The notes beneath the pieces were generated by a model. That model did no database searches, was not told where the DNA came from, and saw nothing but the letters and a program-made list of their open reading frames with translations. Source: Myxococcota bacterium (GTDB lineage: Bacteria; Myxococcota_A; Polyangia; Polyangiales; JANWZI01). From it: a stretch of 48,055 nucleotides of DNA. A program made the translations under genes and the position numbers. Positions 43,627-48,055 of the stretch are shown here, piece by piece (positions within the stretch are counted from its first letter, which is position 1; every line of letters starts with the position of its first letter). The stretch spans positions 1 through 48,055 of the forward strand of contig JANWZI010000019.1 of NCBI GenBank assembly GCA_025054695.1, written 5' to 3'.

Positions 43627-44406
43627 TCAAGCCCCCAAGACCTCGGGACCCGCGACGAGTCCCCGCTCGACGAGCATCGCGAGAAGTCCGCCCACCTCCG
43701 TGACGAGCGCGGCATCGACGGGGCGACCGGTCAGCTCGGCCGCGCGACGCACGGAATCGGCCAGCGTCGGATCGAGACGCCGACGCGCGCGGTCGAGCAG
43801 CGCGGCCCCGAACGGCGACAACGCGATCCATCCGACGCGATCCGTGGCGGGCGAGCGGTAGACGCAAAGCGTGACGACGCGACGCACCGGAGCTGTCTCG
43901 AGCTCCTCGTGGACCGCCCATTGCAGCTCGAGCGATTCGCACGCGTCGTACACGTCGAGCGGCGCGTCGAACGCCACCGCCGCGAGCCGTCGTGGAGCGA
44001 CGTCCCGATATCCGACTTCCCACCGCGTAGCCTCGTAACGAGTCAAATCAGGACCGAACGGAGCGATCGCAGGCTCCTCACGCCAGTGGGTCGCGGCGAA
44101 CGCCGCGAAGTCCGGCACCACCTCGCGGATGAACCGCGTCCGAGGCGGGCGCCGCGCGAGCCACGCGTCGACGGCCCGTTGCCATGCCGCGTTTCCCACC
44201 GCCTCGAGCGTGCGCGGCAGGCCCTTCTCGAGCATCTCGCGCAATCGGGCTCGAACCATGCGTCGATACAGAAGCCACCGATCGCGCAGACCCCCAAGCC
44301 GCTCGAGGTCCGGCTCCGCAGGCGCCGCATCGAAGCAGACGCGCAGGAAGGTGCGTTCGTAATCCCCGAGATCCCAGCACGGCGTGTCCGTCCCGCCTGG
44401 GGTCAT
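43627..44406 (-). CDS. DUF2063/MbnC-BufC-like partner of an MNIO enzyme
   Basis: A 259-residue protein from ATG 44406, overlapping the stop of the MNIO gene by ATGA. The N-terminal half (LRDRWLLYRRMVRARLREMLEKGLPRTLEAVG and WLARRPPRTRFIREVVPDFAAF) matches the DUF2063 helical domain that forms a complex with MNIO enzymes such as MbnB, BufB and HvfB and binds the precursor leader. The C-terminal half is a beta-rich region (RRVVTLCVYRSPATDRVGWIALSPFGAALL). Its role is probably to present the precursor to the enzyme. Only position and domain similarity support this. Confidence 0.82.
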   Translation of the reverse strand: MTPGGTDTPCWDLGDYERTFLRVCFDAAPAEPDLERLGGLRDRWLLYRRMVRARLREMLEKGLPRTLEAVGNAAWQRAVDAWLARRPPRTRFIREVVPDFAAFAATHWREEPAIAPFGPDLTRYEATRWEVGYRDVAPRRLAAVAFDAPLDVYDACESLELQWAVHEELETAPVRRVVTLCVYRSPATDRVGWIALSPFGAALLDRARRRLDPTLADSVRRAAELTGRPVDAALVTEVGGLLAMLVERGLVAGPEVLGA

Positions 44407-45275
44407 TGCGCCGCCTCCTGGCACGCCTGCCAGTGCGCGACGGCGCGGCGATAGATCGCGTCGAGCCGCTCGATTTCCGCGCACAACGCCTCCCAGCTCG
44501 GGAAGCTCTGGTCGCGCTCGAGCAGGACGGGACGAGGCCCGATGCGGCGCAGCACGTGCTCGAGCAGCGCGTACACGTCGTCGCAGACCGCCTCGCCGTG
44601 CGTGTCGATACGCAGCCCGTCGTCGCGCACGAGGTGCCCCGCGACGTGCAGCTGCACGATGCGGCCCGCGGGAATGCGGTCGAGGAACGCGCGCGCGTCG
44701 AATCCGAAGTTGCGCGCGTTGACGTACACGTTGTTGACGTCGAGCAGCAGCAGGCCGTCGGTGCGCTCGAGCAGGGCGACGAGGAACTCCACCTCGCTCG
44801 TCTCGTCGCGGTCCGAAGGCGCATAGTAGCTTACGTTCTCGACAGCGAGCGGCACACCGAGGGCGTCACGCGCCTCCTCGAAGCGCCTCGTCATCGTCTG
44901 AAGCGTCCGCTCGCACCACGGTAGCGGAAGCAGGTCGTGCGCGAAGACCCCGTCGGCCGACGCGAAGCACGCATGGTCGGAGTGCCACGGCGCGCCGATG
45001 CGCCGTAACAGCTCGCGCAGGTCGGCGAGATAATCCCGATCGAAGGGGTCGCTCGAGCCGAACCCCATCGTCAACCCGTGCGAAAGGACGGGAAAACGAT
45101 CGAGCGCACGCTCGAGCACGCTCCGAAAGCGGCCGCCCCGCCGCATGTAGTTCTCGGGGTGGATCTCCACAAAGCGCAGCGCCGCCGGCGGCTCGCTCAG
45201 CGTGCGCTCCGCGATCTCGATCCGAAGCCCCAGGCCGATGCCTTCCACGTGGCTCACCGCGACACCCCGTCGCAT
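44403..45275 (-). CDS. MNIO-family (DUF692) multinuclear iron oxidative enzyme
   Basis: A 290-residue TIM-barrel protein with all the family's metal-binding landmarks: VEIHPENYM (Glu37/His39), LSHGLTMGFGS (His66), WHSDHACF (His98/Asp100), LAVENVSYYAP (Glu146/Asn147), LLDVNNVYVNARN (Asp179), QLHVAGH (His210/His214), IDTHGEAV (Asp224/His226) and LLERD (Glu253). Relatives (MbnB, TglH, BufB, HvfB) use two or three irons to oxidise Cys in peptide precursors to oxazolone/thioamide, 5-thiooxazole and similar groups. Gene order precursor-MNIO-partner is the family standard. ATG 45275 lacks a clear ribosome-binding site; a GTG just downstream in frame is possible. Confidence 0.93.
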   Translation of the reverse strand: MRRGVAVSHVEGIGLGLRIEIAERTLSEPPAALRFVEIHPENYMRRGGRFRSVLERALDRFPVLSHGLTMGFGSSDPFDRDYLADLRELLRRIGAPWHSDHACFASADGVFAHDLLPLPWCERTLQTMTRRFEEARDALGVPLAVENVSYYAPSDRDETSEVEFLVALLERTDGLLLLDVNNVYVNARNFGFDARAFLDRIPAGRIVQLHVAGHLVRDDGLRIDTHGEAVCDDVYALLEHVLRRIGPRPVLLERDQSFPSWEALCAEIERLDAIYRRAVAHWQACQEAAQ

Positions 45276-45310
45276 CCACGCGTGGGCGCGCCACGCGTGC
45301 GGACCCCGTG

Positions 45311-45352
45311 AAAAAGAAAACGTGCCGCGAGCGCTCCCGACGCTCGCGGCAC
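45311..45352 (-). terminator. Intrinsic terminator between RiPP precursor and MNIO gene
   Basis: A perfect 12-bp stem (GTGCCGCGAGCG at 45322-45333 and CGCTCGCGGCAC at 45341-45352, 7-nt loop) followed on the reverse strand by TTTTCTTTTT (45320-45311). This is a textbook rho-independent terminator in the 96-bp gap. Partial read-through would give abundant precursor and less enzyme, a common arrangement in RiPP operons. Confidence 0.85.
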
Positions 45353-45371
45353 GCCCGCAGGCGCGAGGGAC

Positions 45372-45608
45372 TCAGCTCCCGCCGCCGCCGCTTCCGCCGC
45401 AGGAACCCGAGCCGCAGCTGCTCTCGCCGCCGCCCTCGCCCCCGCCGCTCTCGCCGCCCCCGGCGGAGCTGGAGCAGCTCGACTCGCCACCGCTCGTCGT
45501 GGTCTCCCCGCCGCTCTCCGCCGCGGGCTCCTCACCACCGCCACAGCCGACCACCGCGAGCCCGAGCGCGCCGGCCGCCATTCCGATCAGCACCTTCCTC
45601 AGTTCCAT
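45372..45608 (-). CDS. Cys/Ser/Gly-rich lipoprotein-like RiPP precursor candidate
   Basis: A 78-residue peptide from ATG 45608, with a strong ribosome-binding site (45617-45623). Residues 1-22 are a signal with a lipobox-like VVGC, so Cys22 may be lipidated. The rest is extreme low complexity: Gly, Ser and Glu with Cys45, Cys65 and Cys70. Cys45 and Cys65 lie in near-identical GGESSC motifs (40-45 and 60-65), and Cys70 in GSGSCG. This resembles the short Gly-rich Cys tails of MNIO substrates such as the EGKCG repeats of HvfA, but the motif is different. I infer that Cys45/65/70 are the modified residues; metal binding is a guess. Exported location follows from the signal. Confidence 0.8.
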   Translation of the reverse strand: MELRKVLIGMAAGALGLAVVGCGGGEEPAAESGGETTTSGGESSCSSSAGGGESGGGEGGGESSCGSGSCGGSGGGGS

Positions 45609-45616
45609 GGACCCTT

Positions 45617-45623
45617 ACCTCCC
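45617..45623 (-). promoter_or_regulatory. Strong ribosome-binding site of the RiPP precursor
   Basis: GGGAGGT on the reverse strand, 8 nt before ATG 45608. It matches the anti-Shine-Dalgarno sequence at six consecutive positions (GGAGGT), stronger than at most genes in the window, and supports high precursor expression and the chosen start. Confidence 0.75.
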
Positions 45624-46037
45624 AGACACGTCCGACTGCCGCCCACGCCATGATCCAGGTGTGTGGACGGTGCGACTGCACGCATCGGGCGCCGCCTGGA
45701 ACGCCCGCTACCTGACGCGGGCGCGACCATAAAACACCTCGCGGCAAGAATGCAAGCCCGGCGCAAGGCACTCGCCGCAGGGGTGCGACCACCGTGGACC
45801 GACGACGCCGATCGATCGGGTTCTCGGAGCGAAGCGTGCGCCGTTTCCGCGGTCGGAGGCAGACACCGGGACCTGGTCGTGCTCGCGCCCGCGAACGTGC
45901 CCCGTCCCGTGGCCGCAACGGAGCCCCGGCCAGGTTTTGTGGTGACCGACGATCCGTCGGAAGCTTCGGCCATCGAGCACCGTGAATCACGGCGGCCCTC
46001 GCGTGAAGAAGCGGGCGCATCTCGAACGCATCGCTCG
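45624..46037. other. Long divergent intergenic region upstream of the RiPP precursor
   Basis: About 410 bp between the divergent precursor and gluzincin-like genes, the longest gap without a gene or repeat block in the window. It must hold the precursor promoter and the start region of the plus-strand gene, whose true start could lie upstream of 46038 because the frame is open. Small frames here show no family resemblance. Confidence 0.5.
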
Positions 46038-47456
46038 GTGCGCGCACGTCGGATTGCTTCGTTCTACGGGCTTGCGGCCCTCGCGCTGTCGTGCACGCCG
46101 GGATGCAGCCACCGCACCGGTGCGGTCGACCACCTCCCGAACGAGAGCACGCTGCGGTACGACCTCGACGTCGAGCCCGATCGCCGACGGCTCCGCGTCC
46201 GCATCTGCTCGGACGGACCGCTCCCCGCGCGCCTGGTGCCGGGTCCCGGCGGCGAGATGCGTGCCTTGGTGCGCGCACGCCATCGGGACGCGATGGGTCG
46301 GCTGCGGCCGGTCTCCGTTGCGTCGGCAGCCATCGTGCTCTCGCACCCAGCGGCCGGTGGCTGTCTCGAGTTGCACCTCGACCCGGGTCGAGCCGTTTCA
46401 GGGAACACGGCTGGGATCGACCGGGCCGTGGTGATTCCCGGCGGCGTGTGGCTGTGGCGGCCGGCCGCATACGTCCCGACGCACGCATCGGTGCGCGTCC
46501 CGATCCGTCGCGGAGCCGAGGCGCGCCTCAGCGTGCCCTGGACCGACGGGCACGGCGAGTGGCATCGGCTCGGTCCGACCGCGTTCCTGCTCCCCTCGCG
46601 CACCGTCGTCGGCTCCCACCGGCACCTGGAGAGCACGACGTCGGGAACCCGTATCCGAATCGCACGGCTGCCCGGCCCGATGCAGGCCACCGACGCAGAG
46701 ATTGTAAGCTGGATCACCGACGCGACGAGCTGCGTCGCCCGGCTCGCGCGCCGGCCCGTCGCCCGCCATCTGCTCGTCGTCGTCGCTCCGGTCCGCGGCT
46801 CGCGCGATCCCGTCGCATTCGGGCACGTGACGCGCGGTGGTCCCAGCGTGCTCCTGCTCGTAGACGAACGCGCCGGCGCAGCCGCGCTTCGACGCGACTG
46901 GGTCGCCGTGCACGAGCTCGTGCACCTGTTGCTCCCGCCCGTGCGGCGCGACGACGCGCTGCTTCCGGAAGGGATCGCGACCTACTATCAGGAGTTGCTG
47001 CGCGCGCGCTGCGGGCTGATTTCGGCCCAAGAGGGCCGCGCTGCGCTCGCCCAGGGTTTCGAGCGGGGTCGGAGGGCAGCTACGGGGCGCACCCTCGGCG
47101 AAGAGAGCCGCGACATGTACGCGACCGGAGCCTTCGTTCGCGTCTACTGGGCCGGCGCCGCGATCGCCGCGCTCGCGGATCGCGAGCTGCGGTCGGCGGC
47201 ATCGACGGCCGACCCGACGCGACGCGCGCATGCCGGCCCGTCGCCGCGCTCCGCCTGCCGCTCGCTCGACGACGCCATCGCGGCCATCGCGCCCGAGGCG
47301 AGCCGCGTGACGCGTGCGTGGACCGCGTGGGAACTTGCCGACGCCCTCGATCGACGTTGTGGCCGACGCGTGATGCGACCGCTACTCGAACGCTGGTGGT
47401 CGTCGAGCGAGTTCCCTCCCGTCCCGGAGCCCTCCGAGATCGTGTCGTCCGAGTGA
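46038..47456 (+). CDS. Exported gluzincin-like (M61-type) protein
   Basis: About 472 residues from GTG 46038. A hydrophobic leader (IASFYGLAALALSCTPGC) suggests export, possibly as a lipoprotein. Residues 30-190 are a beta-rich domain. The zinc motif HELVH is at 292-296 (AVHELVHLLLPP) with Glu311 in DALLPEGIATYY as third ligand, the HExxH...E layout and EG-A-YY end seen in M61 glycyl aminopeptidase-like proteins. RTLGEESRDMYATGAFVRVYWAGAAI follows, as in that family. It diverges from the RiPP precursor. A leader-peptidase role is possible but only by position. The true start is uncertain. Confidence 0.7.
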   Translation: MRARRIASFYGLAALALSCTPGCSHRTGAVDHLPNESTLRYDLDVEPDRRRLRVRICSDGPLPARLVPGPGGEMRALVRARHRDAMGRLRPVSVASAAIVLSHPAAGGCLELHLDPGRAVSGNTAGIDRAVVIPGGVWLWRPAAYVPTHASVRVPIRRGAEARLSVPWTDGHGEWHRLGPTAFLLPSRTVVGSHRHLESTTSGTRIRIARLPGPMQATDAEIVSWITDATSCVARLARRPVARHLLVVVAPVRGSRDPVAFGHVTRGGPSVLLLVDERAGAAALRRDWVAVHELVHLLLPPVRRDDALLPEGIATYYQELLRARCGLISAQEGRAALAQGFERGRRAATGRTLGEESRDMYATGAFVRVYWAGAAIAALADRELRSAASTADPTRRAHAGPSPRSACRSLDDAIAAIAPEASRVTRAWTAWELADALDRRCGRRVMRPLLERWWSSSEFPPVPEPSEIVSSE

Positions 47457-47498
47457 CGGCGCCGACGACGCGAGGTCCGTTCGCGTGCGCGGCCCCGA

Positions 47499-47560
47499 TC
47501 CGGACTCGGGCTCGGACCATAACTCGGGCTGCGGTTCGGCCTCGCACTTCGACGGGCCCT
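47499..47560. repeat. NCCGAG-type repeat, block 10 (degenerate)
   Basis: CGGACTCGGGCTCGGACC, CTCGGGCTGCGGTTCGGCCTCG: a decayed copy between two convergent genes. The rest of the gap shows nothing recognisable. Confidence 0.5.
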
Positions 47561-47654
47561 CCGACGTCCCTTTCCGCATCGTCGCGCATGGGTGCGAGCG
47601 CACGGAACGGCTGCACGTTCACCGAGCCGGGCTCGCGCATCGGAGCCCACGCCG

Positions 47655-48055
47655 TCATGGCTTGCGGACGACGCACAGTTGCCCGATCTTCCACGGCTCG
47701 TGGAAAACGGGCCGGCCGAGCGCGGACAACGCGGCGCCGTATTGCTCACGCTGCGCGTCGTGCACGAGCAGCACGCCCCCGGACCGCAGCAGGCAAAATC
47801 CTTCCCGCATGCAATGCACACGCGCCCGACCGTCGACGAGGACGAGATCGGGACGAACGCCTAGGCGTCCGGGAAGCTCGACGTAGTCGGCCAATCGCGC
47901 ACGCGGCGGTACCACGGCTCGTTGTGCTCGACCGAGACGAGTCGCTCGAGCGACGGGAGCGCGCGCAACAGCGCGAGCGTGCTGCCGCCGCTTCCCCACT
48001 CAACGATCACACGCGGCTCAAGCGCCGCGGCCACGGCGAGCAGTTGCGACCATTC
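47655..48055 (-). pseudogene. Frameshifted SAM-dependent methyltransferase, truncated by the window end
   Basis: Reading the reverse strand from the window edge, one frame gives a clear class I methyltransferase start: VIVEWGSGGSTLALLRALP (SAM-binding loop), LVSVEHNEPWYRRVRDW, then runs into a stop. A second frame picks up directly: LADYVELPGRLGVRPDLVLVDGRARVHCMREGFCLLRSGGVLLVHDAQR to the stop at 47655. The two halves are one protein with a frameshift at about 47893-47897 (reverse strand GCGATTGGCC), explained by loss of one base. It may be a true pseudogene or an assembly error. The 5' end lies outside the window. Confidence 0.75.

Noticed and set aside
44184-44924. Plus-strand open frame antisense to the MNIO gene
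   Set aside because: Shadow of a gene with complete metal-ligand motifs on the reverse strand.
45624-45973. Reverse-strand open frame of about 120 codons upstream of the RiPP precursor
   Set aside because: It lacks family motifs and Shine-Dalgarno sequence and overlaps the likely promoter region.

Overview
This is a GC-rich chromosomal window (GTG starts are common, and many genes overlap by GTGA or ATGA). It looks like a member of the Myxococcota (delta-proteobacterial myxobacteria), most likely the Polyangiales/Haliangiales side. The evidence is the content: Cys-rich Stig1-like lipoproteins, Asp/Ala/Ser-rich secreted-protein linkers, zinc-ribbon/FHA proteins, a PilY1/minor-pilin operon, an OmpA protein with carboxypeptidase-regulatory repeats, and microcompartment vertex genes next to a class II aldolase. 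Taxonomy is inference; there is no rRNA in the window. No tRNA, rRNA, CRISPR, IS element or prophage gene was found.

Layout. 0-5.9 kb: a Bcp-type peroxiredoxin, a Cys-rich lipoprotein, a membrane-anchored protein with a phosphodiester-glycosidase-like domain, and a convergent secreted protein. 5.9-7.1 kb: three overlapping genes for two different microcompartment pentamers and a class II aldolase. 7.3-12.2 kb: a UbiA prenyltransferase, a poly(A) polymerase/CCA-transferase-type nucleotidyltransferase (reverse strand), leucyl aminopeptidase and an overlapping membrane protein. 12.4-16.9 kb (reverse): one 1514-residue protein carrying three radical-SAM-type modules and a C-terminal Gfo/Idh/MocA-type oxidoreductase. 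17.2-24.1 kb: a housekeeping run tilS, ftsH, folP, cdaA, cdaR/ybbR-like and an RNase HII-like gene; the last four overlap or nearly overlap and link c-di-AMP synthesis to folate synthesis. 24.3-31.3 kb: the minor pilin operon fimT-pilV-pilW-pilX-pilY1 plus a small lipoprotein. 31.6-40.8 kb: a TonB-dependent receptor and, on the reverse strand, an AGCS-like membrane protein, an OmpA-family protein, a double-FHA protein and a YkgJ protein fused to an HExxH domain. 40.9-43.5 kb: an M29-type aminopeptidase and an acyl-CoA dehydrogenase. 43.6-45.6 kb (reverse): a compact RiPP-type cassette of small Cys/Ser/Gly-rich lipoprotein precursor, MNIO (DUF692) enzyme and DUF2063-type partner, with an intrinsic terminator between precursor and enzymes. 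46-48 kb: a gluzincin-like secreted protein and a frameshifted methyltransferase running off the window edge.

Two systems stand out. One is the MNIO cassette, whose precursor is a very low-complexity peptide with two GGESSC motifs. The other is the triple radical-SAM/Gfo-Idh megaenzyme. A third, genome-scale signal is a degenerate 6-bp tandem repeat (NCCGAG, or CTCGGN on the other strand) occupying about ten intergenic gaps. Every copy lies beyond at least one gene 3' end and none lies in a gap between divergent gene starts. One copy has been read into the C-terminus of the RNase HII-like gene as a Glu-Ser tail.
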